NCBI GenBank assembly: GCA_045660265.1
Contig: JAZRDM010000017.1
Location: 1-64,000, forward strand
Direction: 5' to 3'
Source of the DNA: Scatosoma sp045660265
GTDB taxonomy: Bacteria; Bacillota; Clostridia; Christensenellales; Borkfalkiaceae
DNA length: 64,000 nt
Shown here piece by piece: positions 7,644 to 15,800 of the stretch. The first letter of the stretch is position 1. Each line of letters starts with the position of its first letter. A program made the translations under genes and the position numbers. The notes beneath the pieces were generated by a model. It made no database searches. It was not told the origin of the DNA and worked only from the letters and a program-made list of their open reading frames with translations.

Positions 7644-8594
7644 ATGATCGAAATGGATATGCCCAAACTCGAGGTGCTTGAAAATAACGATTTTTATGCG
7701 AAGGTCGTATGTGAGCCCTTAGAGAAAGGTTTCGGTCTTACCATTGGTAACTGTTTAAGAAGAATTTTGCTTTCTGCTTTGCCCGGCGCGGCTGTAGAAG
7801 GAATCAGATTCTTAGACGGCAGCGTTAAGCATGAGTTTTCCGCTGTTGCAGGCATTAAAGAAGACGTTACGGAAATTATCCTTAACCTCAAAACGCTTGC
7901 AATTAAGACGAAAATTATCGATAAAGACTATGAAAAGGTTTTACACATCTGCAAAGAAGGTCCTGCCGTTTTAACGGGTAAAGACCTTAACATTGATGCT
8001 GAAATCGAGGTTATCAACGCAGATCAATATATCTGCACCATCGATGAAGGCGCGAAGTTCGAAGTAGAACTTACGATTGGCAGAGGCAGAGGTTATAAGC
8101 CTGCAAAAGAAAACAAGCAACCCGTTGTAGATTATATCGCAATTGACTCTATTTATACGCCTGTACAAAAGGTTAACTATACGGTTGAACCCACGCGCGT
8201 AGGTCAAGCGGTTGACTATGACAAACTTACGTTAGAAGTTTGGACGGATGGTACGTTCTCCGGTAAAGAAATTATTTCTTTGGCGGCGAAGATTATGCAA
8301 GATCATATCAGTCTTTTCGTTAATTTAAGCGAAACGATTAAGGATATGGACATCCTTGTCAAGACGGAAGATGATAAGCAACAACAGGTTCTCAAAATGG
8401 CAATTGAAGAAATGGATTTGTCCGTACGTTCTTACAACTGCTTAAAGAGAGCGAATATTCATACAGTCGAAGACCTCACCAAGAAGACGGAAGACGATAT
8501 GTTGAAGGTAAGAAACCTCGGCAGAAAGTCGCTCGACGAAGTTATTCAAAAATTGGAATCTTACGGTCTCGCATTAAACAAACAGGAGGATTAA
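7644..8594 (+). CDS. rpoA: RNA polymerase alpha subunit
   Basis: 316 residues. The N-terminal dimerisation domain spans about 1-230 (LEKGFGLTIGNCLRRILLSALPGAAV). A flexible linker leads to the C-terminal domain at about 245-316, which contacts UP elements and activators (LSVRSYNCLKRANIHTVEDL, then VRNLGRKSLDEVIQKL). A strong AGGAGGT site precedes ATG 7644. rplQ starts four bases after its stop. Confidence 0.97.
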   Translation: MIEMDMPKLEVLENNDFYAKVVCEPLEKGFGLTIGNCLRRILLSALPGAAVEGIRFLDGSVKHEFSAVAGIKEDVTEIILNLKTLAIKTKIIDKDYEKVLHICKEGPAVLTGKDLNIDAEIEVINADQYICTIDEGAKFEVELTIGRGRGYKPAKENKQPVVDYIAIDSIYTPVQKVNYTVEPTRVGQAVDYDKLTLEVWTDGTFSGKEIISLAAKIMQDHISLFVNLSETIKDMDILVKTEDDKQQQVLKMAIEEMDLSVRSYNCLKRANIHTVEDLTKKTEDDMLKVRNLGRKSLDEVIQKLESYGLALNKQED

Positions 8595-8598
8595 AATT

Positions 8599-9105
8599 AT
8601 GCCCGGTAAATTGGGAAGAACTTCCAAAGAAAGAAACGCTCTTTTGAGAAACTTGGCGTCTCAACTTCTTTGGTATGGAAAAATCGAAACAACCGCAGCA
8701 AAGGCAAAAGAGCTTAGACCTTACGTTGAAAAGCTCATCACCAAAGCGGTAAATACCTATGATGATAACATTGAATTCGAAGTAACCAAGACGGATAAGA
8801 AAGGCAAGGAAATTAAAGTAACCAACATTAAAGACGGTGCTAAGAAGCTTGCTGCTCGCCGTGCAATCATGGCTAAAACCTACGACTTGCAAGAAGTTAA
8901 GGCTTTTGCTGAAAAGAAGAGCGAATTCAAAGCAAGAACGGCTGACGTTCAACATCCCTTGATGGACAAACTCTTCAACGAAATCGCACCTAAGTATGCG
9001 GCTCGTAAGGAAGAACTCGGTCAAGGTGGCGGTTATACCAGAATTTACCTTCTTGGTGAACGTCGTGGTGACGCTGCTGAAACCGCTATCATTGAATTGG
9101 TTTAA
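8599..9105 (+). CDS. rplQ: 50S ribosomal protein L17 with internal insertion
   Basis: 168 residues, about 40-50 longer than E. coli L17. The N-terminus (LGRTSKERNALLRNLASQLLWYGKIETT) and C-terminus (GGYTRIYLLGERRGDAAETAIIEL) are canonical. The extra sequence lies in the middle, about residues 50-85, and is charged (FEVTKTDKKGKEIKVT). Longer L17 variants occur in Firmicutes, so this is probably a lineage feature. It is the last gene of the superoperon. Confidence 0.95.
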   Translation: MPGKLGRTSKERNALLRNLASQLLWYGKIETTAAKAKELRPYVEKLITKAVNTYDDNIEFEVTKTDKKGKEIKVTNIKDGAKKLAARRAIMAKTYDLQEVKAFAEKKSEFKARTADVQHPLMDKLFNEIAPKYAARKEELGQGGGYTRIYLLGERRGDAAETAIIELV

Positions 9106-9127
9106 TGATCAATTAAATAACAAATTA

Positions 9128-9155
9128 ACCGCTTGTCAAAAGACAAGCGGTTTTT
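9128..9155 (+). terminator. Terminator of the ribosomal superoperon
   Basis: ACCGCTTGTC and GACAAGCGGT form a perfect 10-bp stem with an AAAA loop, followed by TTTTTG. It lies 23 bases after the rplQ stop. Confidence 0.93.
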
Positions 9156-9186
9156 GTATGCAAGAAAAAAGAGACGTTTTTTTCGC

Positions 9187-9396
9187 TTAATATTCTTCTT
9201 TTTCAGCTAAATAATCTATACTTATATCAAAATAGTCGGATAATTTCCAAAGCAGCGTTAAATCAGGTTCGGTTTTTTCAGAGTCCAAATAGGAAATCCG
9301 TCTTTGCGTCGTTTGTAATATTTCCACAAGCTGCGCTTGTTTTAAGCCGTCTTCTTTTCTTAATTGTTGTAATCTTTCAGCAAAAAGTATCTTCAT
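9187..9396 (-). CDS. Small XRE-family DNA-binding protein
   Basis: 69 residues made of little more than an HTH_3 domain: LKQAQLVEILQTTQRRISYLDSEKT is the helix-turn-helix, and ISIDYLAEKEEY is the typical tail of short XRE regulators. It would act as a repressor-type DNA-binding protein; its target is unknown. No good ribosome site precedes the ATG, so it may be weakly translated. It points away from the decayed gene at 9493 and could regulate that divergent promoter. Confidence 0.8.
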   Translation of the reverse strand: MKILFAERLQQLRKEDGLKQAQLVEILQTTQRRISYLDSEKTEPDLTLLWKLSDYFDISIDYLAEKEEY

Positions 9397-9429
9397 ATAT
9401 AAATTATGGACGAAAATAGTCTCAAATAG

Positions 9430-9458
9430 TTAACATAAACAATTTTTGTCTGTATAAT
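9430..9458 (+). promoter_or_regulatory. Promoter for the decayed zinc-ribbon gene
   Basis: TTAACA (9430-9435), a 17-base spacer and a perfect TATAAT (9453-9458), about 35 bases upstream of the ATG at 9493. Confidence 0.65.
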
Positions 9459-9492
9459 GCAAGTACTAAGATTTTACAAAAGGAGGAGCTTT

Positions 9493-9729
9493 ATGAAGTA
9501 TTGTTGTCATTGCGGTAAAGAAATAGGAGAGGATGTCATTATTTACGTGTATTGTGGGCGTTCGCTTGGGTTCGTAATGTATCTTATATGGTAACCAGAA
9601 TATCCATTAAAAGCAAAGTCAATGGGGCAAGGCGCGTTAGTTGGTGTTATTGTAAGCGTTGTATCTTCAATTCTTGTGTGGATAATATTGTCATGTCTAG
9701 TTGCAGGCTGTTCTTCGATATATTATTGA
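9493..9729 (+). pseudogene. Zinc-ribbon plus TM protein with in-frame stop
   Basis: The start MKYCCHCGKEIG, behind AGGAGGAG, is the zinc-ribbon head common in small Firmicutes membrane proteins. The second cysteine pair is damaged (VYCGRS, one Cys replaced by Tyr). A TAA at 9592-9594 ends the frame after 33 residues. The same frame continues to 9729 and encodes a clear transmembrane helix (LVGVIVSVVSSILVWIILS). The intact promoter and ribosome site with a lost cysteine and a stop indicate recent decay. Stop readthrough or a sequencing error cannot be excluded. Confidence 0.7.
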
Positions 9730-9760
9730 GAATGATATAATTAAAAATAAAAACATTGGA

Positions 9761-9800
9761 AAAATTCGGATTTGCATAATAATCCGAATTTTCTTTTTTT
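9761..9800 (+). terminator. Rho-independent terminator
   Basis: AAAATTCGGATT and AATCCGAATTTT form a 12-bp stem with loop TGCATAAT, followed by CTTTTTTT. It ends the transcript of the decayed zinc-ribbon gene. Confidence 0.85.
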
Positions 9801-9825
9801 AATCTATGAAAAATGGCTGCAAGCA

Positions 9826-9854
9826 TTTACAAACGCCGAAATTTATGTTATAAT
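9826..9854 (+). promoter_or_regulatory. Promoter of the serine dehydratase gene
   Basis: TTTACA (9826-9831), a 17-base spacer and TATAAT (9849-9854). The transcript would start about 12 bases before the ribosome site GGAGGG (9861-9866), giving a very short leader. Confidence 0.8.
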
Positions 9855-9873
9855 AAAAGCGGAGGGAATAAAA

Positions 9874-11073
9874 ATGCAGTCATTAACAGAGTTATACAGA
9901 ATCGGGAAAGGGCCGTCTTCGTCGCATACGATTGGGCCGGAACGCGCATGCGCATTGTTCTTGCAAGAAAATCCAGAGGCGGATTCGTTTAAGGTTATTT
10001 TGTACGGTTCGCTTGCAAAAACGGGTGTAGGGCACGGAACGGATGAGATTATTAAAACGGTATTGTCCAACGTCTGCGTAGAATTTAATGAAATTCAAGA
10101 AGATTTAATGCATCCCAATACAATGGACTTGTTTGCTTATAAAAACGGTGAAAAAATAGCGTTTATGCGCATTTACAGTGTAGGCGGTGGTGCTATAGAA
10201 GTGGCAGGCAGGGGTGTATATAACGCTGAAAGTAAGTATAACTTAGAAAGCTTTTCGTCTATTCGAGATTATTGTACGCAAAAAGATATGAGGTTATACG
10301 ATTATGTTTTTGCCAGCGAAGGCGAGGGAATAAAAGACTACTTAATGCAAGTATGGCAAGCAATGAAAGCGGCTGTGTTGCGTGGCGTTGAAAAGACGGG
10401 TATATTGCCTGGCGGATTAGACGTCGAGCGAAAGGCAAAGATTTTATACGACGGTGCGCAAGATGATAATGATGCGGAAACAAAAGAAAACCATCTCGTT
10501 TGCGCGTATGCGTTTGCTGTCGGAGAAGAAAATGCGTCAGGCGGCAGAATTGTTACTGCGCCCACCTGCGGAGCGTGTGGTGTATTGCCTGCGGTATTAA
10601 AATATATTCAAGATAAGCGTGGGTATAGCGACGAAGAGATCGTTTGTGCGCTTGCGACGGCGGGGATAATCGGGAATTTAATAAAAACAAACGCTTCTAT
10701 TTCAGGCGCTGAATGCGGTTGCCAAGCAGAAATAGGCAGTGCTTGCTGTATGGCTGCGGCAGCGCTTGGCGAATTATACAGAATGTCGTTGGACCAAATT
10801 GAGTATGCTGCGGAAGTGGCGATGGAACACCATTTAGGCTTAACGTGCGATCCTATCGCTGGATTGGTGCAAATTCCTTGTATCGAGAGAAATGCGGTGG
10901 CGGCGATGCGTGCAATCAATGCAGTATCGCTTGCGAAGTTTTTGTCGCATAGCCGTAAAATTTCCTTTGACTTGGTTGTACAAACTATGTACGAAACAGG
11001 AAAGGATATGAAAAATTCGTATAGAGAAACGTCGGAAGGCGGTCTTGCAAAATTGTATAAAATTGCAAAATAG
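9874..11073 (+). CDS. sdaA: L-serine ammonia-lyase, iron-sulfur, single chain
   Basis: 399 residues. It deaminates L-serine to pyruvate and ammonia using a [4Fe-4S] cluster. The N-terminal beta domain is present (GKGPSSSHTIGPERA near residue 9, then GSLAKTGVGHGTD). The catalytic alpha domain has the cluster cysteines in PTCGACGVLPAVL, AECGCQAEIGSACCMAAAA and LTCDPIAGLVQIPC. Here both domains are one polypeptide; Bacillus uses two. The start ATG 9874 follows GGAGGG; a frame from 9772 has no site and an unrelated N-terminus. It is monocistronic, with its own promoter and terminator. Confidence 0.95.
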   Translation: MQSLTELYRIGKGPSSSHTIGPERACALFLQENPEADSFKVILYGSLAKTGVGHGTDEIIKTVLSNVCVEFNEIQEDLMHPNTMDLFAYKNGEKIAFMRIYSVGGGAIEVAGRGVYNAESKYNLESFSSIRDYCTQKDMRLYDYVFASEGEGIKDYLMQVWQAMKAAVLRGVEKTGILPGGLDVERKAKILYDGAQDDNDAETKENHLVCAYAFAVGEENASGGRIVTAPTCGACGVLPAVLKYIQDKRGYSDEEIVCALATAGIIGNLIKTNASISGAECGCQAEIGSACCMAAAALGELYRMSLDQIEYAAEVAMEHHLGLTCDPIAGLVQIPCIERNAVAAMRAINAVSLAKFLSHSRKISFDLVVQTMYETGKDMKNSYRETSEGGLAKLYKIAK

Positions 11074-11122
11074 AAGGGGCAGGTACGCGTTGAATACGCT
11101 TTTTGCCAATAAAAACACAAAA

Positions 11123-11152
11123 AAACAGCGTCGATAAGACGCTGTTTTGATT
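11123..11152 (+). terminator. Terminator, probably bidirectional
   Basis: AAACAGCGTC and GACGCTGTTT form a 10-bp stem with loop GATAA, followed by TGATTTTT. An A-run precedes the left arm, so it can also serve the converging minus-strand gene ending at 11154. Confidence 0.88.
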
Positions 11153-11153
11153 T

Positions 11154-11435
11154 TTATCGAATTGTTTTTGAATCCATTAGCCTTGCGCAACATTCGCATC
11201 TGCCTAAATCATCAAGAGGTAAGGGTTGGTAGATGGTGGTAAGCTCGGCGTGAATGACGCTGTGGATGTGGTTTGTAACTGTTGGAGAAGGGTGGATAAA
11301 GCCTTCCTCGTCAATAGACGGGCTATAACCTTGTTTTCCGCAGACTCGGCAGGTGTTGATAAAATTTTTGGCGGAAGGGTTCCAGCTTTCTACATACAAC
11401 GAATTACCGCGTTTGGTCTTTTTACTGTGCGACAT
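11154..11435 (-). CDS. Unrecognised small cysteine-containing protein
   Basis: 93 residues; I do not recognise the family. It starts MSHSKKTKRG, with a CRVCGKQG pair near residue 29 and a C-terminal CECCARL, which together could make a zinc site. The middle has HPSPTVTNHIHSVIHAE. The start was chosen at 11435 because AGGAG lies seven bases upstream; a frame from 11477 is longer but lacks a site. It converges on the serine dehydratase gene. No role can be inferred. Confidence 0.7.
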   Translation of the reverse strand: MSHSKKTKRGNSLYVESWNPSAKNFINTCRVCGKQGYSPSIDEEGFIHPSPTVTNHIHSVIHAELTTIYQPLPLDDLGRCECCARLMDSKTIR

Positions 11436-11559
11436 AAATACTCCTATAAAGTTTGTTTTGTTTATTATATCATACAATTTTGAATTTGTAAAGAGTGAAT
11501 CTTTTGATTGTTGGAGTGATTCACGATAATACGGGGTTCTTTAAGGTGGGTATAAAAAA

Positions 11560-11658
11560 GGGCAGAGGTGGAGATTGGCTAACGCCAAAGTGTCGTCGGC
11601 GACAAGCTATGAGAATAAATTAAACTTAGTAATTCTCGCCTCCTCGCGCGAACCACCG
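11560..11658 (-). other. Split relic of a tRNA-Tyr 3' end
   Basis: GGGCAGAGGTGGA (11560-11572) and CGAACCACCG (11649-11658) match, in the same order and orientation, the 3' end and T-arm of the intact tRNA-Tyr at 11742. In the gene these blocks are two bases apart; here they are separated by 76 bases. The insert holds three small inverted repeats (TTGGC/GCCAA, GTCG/CGAC, GAGAAT/ATTCTC). The rest of 11436-11696 contains nothing recognisable beyond a weak GTGAATC/GATTCAC pair near 11503-11533. Confidence 0.5.
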
Positions 11659-11696
11659 ATAAAACGGCGTTTCTTCAAGACACCTCAAACACACGC

Positions 11697-11742
11697 AAAA
11701 AAAGGATAACCTAAAACGAGTGGTTCGTTTTAGGTTATCCTT
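11697..11742 (-). terminator. Terminator of the tRNA cluster
   Basis: AAGGATAACCTAAAAC and GTTTTAGGTTATCCTT form a perfect 16-bp stem with a nine-base loop. On the minus strand it is followed by a run of seven T. It begins right at the CCA end of tRNA-Tyr. Confidence 0.93.
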
Positions 11743-11826
11743 GGTGGGCAGAGGTGGATTCGAACCACCGAAGTCGAAGACGTCAGATTTACAGTCTGAT
11801 CCATTTGGCCGCTCTGGAATCTGCCC
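11742..11826 (-). tRNA. tRNA-Tyr (GTA)
   Basis: 85 bases. The acceptor arm GGGCAGA pairs with TCTGCCC, the discriminator is A and CCA is encoded. The anticodon loop ACTGTAAAT gives GTA. It has a long variable arm (class II). It is the last gene in an Asp-Phe-Thr-Tyr cluster. Confidence 0.95.
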
Positions 11827-11857
11827 ATATATATTAAGGTGTAGCTGAATTTTGCTG

Positions 11858-11932
11858 TGGAGCCGGTGATTGGACTCGAACCCACAACCTGCTGATTACA
11901 AATCAGCTGCTCTGCCATTGAGCTACACCGGC
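11858..11932 (-). tRNA. tRNA-Thr (TGT)
   Basis: 75 bases. The acceptor GCCGGTG pairs with CACCGGC, CCA is encoded, and the anticodon stem CTGAT/ATCAG encloses TTGTA with anticodon TGT. The discriminator base is T. Confidence 0.95.
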
Positions 11933-11935
11933 GTG

Positions 11936-12011
11936 TGGTGCCTTGGGGCGGAATTGAACCACCGACAGGCAGATTTTCAGTCTGCTGCTCTACCAACTGA
12001 GCTACCAAGGC
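11936..12011 (-). tRNA. tRNA-Phe (GAA)
   Basis: 76 bases. The acceptor GCCTTGG pairs with CCAAGGC, the discriminator is A and CCA is encoded. The anticodon loop CTGAAAA gives GAA. Confidence 0.95.
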
Positions 12012-12014
12012 ATT

Positions 12015-12091
12015 TGGCGACCCAAAACGGGCTCGAACCGTCGACCTCCAGCGTGACAGGCTGGCGCTCTAACCAACTGAGCTATTGGGCC
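12015..12091 (-). tRNA. tRNA-Asp (GTC)
   Basis: 77 bases. The acceptor GGCCCAA pairs with TTGGGTC, the discriminator is G as required for Asp, and CCA is encoded. The anticodon stem CCAGC/GCTGG encloses anticodon GTC. It is the first gene of the cluster. Confidence 0.95.
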
Positions 12092-12123
12092 TTGCTAAAC
12101 CGCACTCAAAACAGTGCTTGTAT

Positions 12124-12152
12124 ATAATAATATATTTGTTTTTTTTTGTCAA
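12124..12152 (-). promoter_or_regulatory. Promoter of the tRNA cluster
   Basis: Read on the minus strand: TTGACA (12152-12147), a 17-base spacer and TATTAT (12129-12124), about 30 bases upstream of tRNA-Asp. Confidence 0.75.
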
Positions 12153-12756
12153 GCATTTTTTCGCGTTTTTTTTAAGTTTTTTTATTTTTTTATATTTTAT
12201 TTTTTAGACCATAAAATTATGTTTGTATTGCAGGCTAAAAACAGCTTGTTTTATTAGTATAGGGGAGGGTGCGAGTGCTAAAAAACGTCGCCGCTTTTTG
12301 TATAAAAATATTTATTTTTTGCGGATTGATTTTTAGGAAAAAGAAGGGGAAAAGAAAAGGAGTAAAATGTGTTTTCTATAAAAAATAAGTTTATTTATTA
12401 AACAAAATTCGGCTAAAAACGCGGTTGGTTTAATAGAAAGTCGAATTTTTGCGCTTTGCAATAAAAGCATAGAAAACGAGCCGTATTTCAAACAATAAAC
12501 ACAAAAAATGATATTTTACAGCACTTTTTTGCAATTCTGCGGTGTTGCATATTAAAAAAATGTATGATATAATAGTAAAGTGATAAACTATAAACTGGCT
12601 TATTGTTTTTTAATATAAAAAAACAATAGCAAAAAAACAGCGGTCGGGTGTAGTTTTGAATAAACAAGGGGGATACCCCTTTGGGCTTAGCGATAAGCCA
12701 AAAAATAATTATTAACAAGTGTAGGCAAAAAACTCATCGTGCATCAATGGAGGTAT
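12153..12756 (+). other. AT-rich intergenic region before the giant gene
   Basis: 604 bases without a convincing gene. It contains poly-T and poly-A tracts and two similar stretches, GGCTAAAAAC-N6-TTTTATTAG at about 12233 and GGCTAAAAAC-N6-GGTTTAATAG at about 12412. A promoter (12545-12573) sits near its end, leaving a leader of about 180 bases before the small ORF at 12757. No known riboswitch is recognised. Confidence 0.5.
12545..12573 (+). promoter_or_regulatory. Probable promoter of the giant surface-protein operon
   Basis: TTGCAT (12545-12550), a 17-base spacer and TATAAT (12568-12573), pointing to the small ORF at 12757 and the giant gene at 12873. Confidence 0.65.
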
Positions 12757-12867
12757 ATGATGAAAAATTATGAAACCCTTAAGATGACTGTGATTATGTT
12801 CGAAGAAACGGACATGATCCGCACGTCAACCGAAGACAATATCGGGGAAGAAGGAGATTGGGAGTAA
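12757..12867 (+). CDS. 36-residue acidic leader ORF
   Basis: A TGGAGG site precedes tandem ATG codons (12757, 12760). The product has a short basic start (MMKNYETLK), a hydrophobic stretch TVIMFEE and an acidic tail ending GEEGDWE. The stop is five bases before the ATG of the giant gene, whose weak GGAG/AAAGG site lies inside this ORF's end, so translational coupling is likely. Small proteins of the form MKxYExP...FExED..TS occur in gut Clostridia, but I know no proven function. It could be a secreted or modified peptide, or simply a leader. Confidence 0.6.
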   Translation: MMKNYETLKMTVIMFEETDMIRTSTEDNIGEEGDWE

Positions 12868-12872
12868 AGGCT

Positions 12873-15800
12873 ATGAAAAAGAATTTTAAAAACTTATTTG
12901 TTTCTTTAGCACTTTGCGCATCTCTTTGCTGTGGTATTGTTGGTGTTGCAGTAAGCGGCATTTTTAATGCAAAGCAGTCGGTTGCAGAAGCTTACGAAAC
13001 GTTGGACGGCTTCACTATCGAAGAAACGGCTTCGATTAGAAGAAATATGCCCAGCGGTATTCGTTTCACGACGAATATTGAAAGCGTCTCCGCAACGGTT
13101 GCAGCGTTGAATGACGTTGAATTCGGTACGTTGGTACTTCCCGCCGATCTTCTTGGCTCGGAAGAATTGACGCACGCTACGGAAAAAGTTGTTGATATTC
13201 CGACGACCAAGTGGCAAAATGAAGAAAAAACCGAATACACCAGCGTACTCGGTGGCGCAGGCGGGGCGAACTTATCTTCGTCCTATTATAACCGTCCTAT
13301 AGCAGCCCGTAGTTACATCACGGGTACGGATAGTAACGGCACCAAAATTACTTATTATACCGAAAATATGGCGGTAAGAAGTTTGGGTTACGTTGCTTAT
13401 ATGGCAAATTTGGATGGGGATACTAGCGAATTGATTACCAAAATCGTTGACGAAACGAAGGTGGAAATTACGTTTAACCCCGAAGGACAAATTTCCTATT
13501 ATAACAACGATAACACGGGTACTGCAGTTGTAACAAACGCATTGCCTAAAGAAACGAGCTCGATGGCGTCGATTAAAATCGGCGGCGTTACCGTTCCCGT
13601 ATCGGAATTAGAAAAGCGCAATGCGACTCTTTCGTATGAATCGGAAAATTCTGCAATTATTTCCGTTGACGGCGAAACGCTTACGGCAAAAAGTGCAGGC
13701 GAAACGAAAATTACCGTTCGCGGTACTTTTAATGGTAAGGAATTGAAAGCTGTAACGCAAAACGTTTCTACGGACGGTTACGCGCCCGTATCTTCGCAAT
13801 ACAAAATTTTGATTAGTGCGAAGACTGCTGCGCATAACATGGGCTATAGAGATGGTGAGACGTCTTACCTTCCTCCTCAAACGGAAGCTGCGTCCGAAGC
13901 GTATTTTACTTATGCTTCTGAACATACGGCTGCTTACTTGCTTCAAAGCATTATCGAAGAAGCAACGGGCGTTCGTTTGGAAGTAGTAGCGGAAGGCTCG
14001 GCAAAATATAACGCAGCGGATAAGTTTATTTCCGTTGGTAAAACGCAGCTTGCAAAGGCAAAGGCAAATGAGCTTGGTTTAACCATGGGCTCGTTTAAAG
14101 ACGCAAATCTTGCAAGCGAATATACCGTTTCTGCGCTTACCTACGTTGAAGACGGCGAAACCAAGACGTTTGAAAAAGACACCGCTTCGAAGGTGCAAAC
14201 GGTTGGCGATAACGTATTCCTTCTCGGTGTAACTGGGCAAGGTACGCTTTATGGCGCGCAACGCTTCCTTCGCGAAATGGCAGGCTATGGATATTATATG
14301 GAAGACTCTTACGTTGTAGACGAAAAGGTGGATTTCGTATTACCCAGCAAAACGCTTGTATACATTCCCGACATTGAATATAACGTAACGCAAGGCGAAG
14401 CAAATAGCATGCACGTAAACTATGGTTTACAAAGCTATACCCAAAACATTATCCCTGTTGGTACGACGGACGAACAAGATGCAAGCGGTAATTATTATAA
14501 GGGTATTAACCATAACTCTACGTTGGTAGTTGACGATAAGACACATATTGCTCTTAGTCAAATAGACCAAGGTTTGAATGGTGGGTATAATTATTATACG
14601 GAGAATATCAAAGCTAAAGCAAATCACTGGATGGCTTGGTATGCAACAAAAAGTGGCAGTCTATCAGTAGGTACTTATACCGAGTGGGTTTTATGGGCGA
14701 TTCCGGCAAAACCGTATACGGGAGACGCAACCAACTTTATTTTGGCTGAACTTTGCTATACTGCGCACGGTGATATATTTTCCGACTACACTCGCGCAGG
14801 GTTGGTAGAAAGAGTTGCGGACGAGATGTATGCAAAGATGCAAAAATTCCCTACGCTTGACAGACTCGGTTTCTCGCAAATGGACCACAATTATTGGTGT
14901 CAGTGTTCGGCATGTAAGAATGAAGGGAACCCTTCGGATAACTTATTGCATTTCTTGCTTGACGTAGCGGCAAACTTGAAGGGGAAACTTGAAGATGCAG
15001 GGGACGCGCGTAAGGACACGTTTAAAATTTCAACGCTTTTCTATCACGCAACCAGTCCTGCTCCTAAAAGTACGGCAAATTATGCAACTGAATTGACGAA
15101 CTATATGAAGCACATTGAGCCTTGGTTTGCAGAAACGAAGGTTGACCACGTTGACCCGTTTAACTATGATAAACCTGGCACAACGAGCGGCTGGAACGAA
15201 AAGGTTTATGAAGAGTTTAAGAAGTGGGCTAATATCGCTAACCAATATGGCGCAGATATGCTCCTTTGGGAATACTACGTAAATACGACGAATTTCTTCC
15301 AACCTTATGATACTGTAGACGCAATCCGTGTAAACTATGGTTTGTTTGCGGACGCGGGTATCGATTATATCTTCAATCAAATGATGGAAGGTAAAAATAC
15401 GTGGAAGCGCTTAAAGCAGTTCTTAATTTCGCAATTGGCGTGGAACGCGCGTCCCACCAACGACGTATGGAATGGTTGGATTGACGAATACTTTGTAGGT
15501 GCTTATGGCGACGCTGCGGAAGAAATGAGAGATTATTACGACTCTATGAAGGTGTGGAGTGACGCGCATAAAGATCTCTTCCGTGCGGATAATAACTACA
15601 GTACAAATACTACCGGTGGGACGGCGGCAACAAATGCTTCGTTGACGTACGACGCAGTATCTTCGGAAAATTTCCCGAAAGCTACGCTTGAAACTTGGAT
15701 CAATTTGTGTAATGACGCGCTTGAAGCGTTAGATCCTGCTGATCCTAACTATAATACGTATTATAGCAATATTATGCTTGAAAAGCTGTCGCCCATGTAC

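Noticed and set aside
11730..12127. Reading frames across the tRNA cluster on both strands
   Set aside because: They coincide with four folded tRNA genes and have no coding features.
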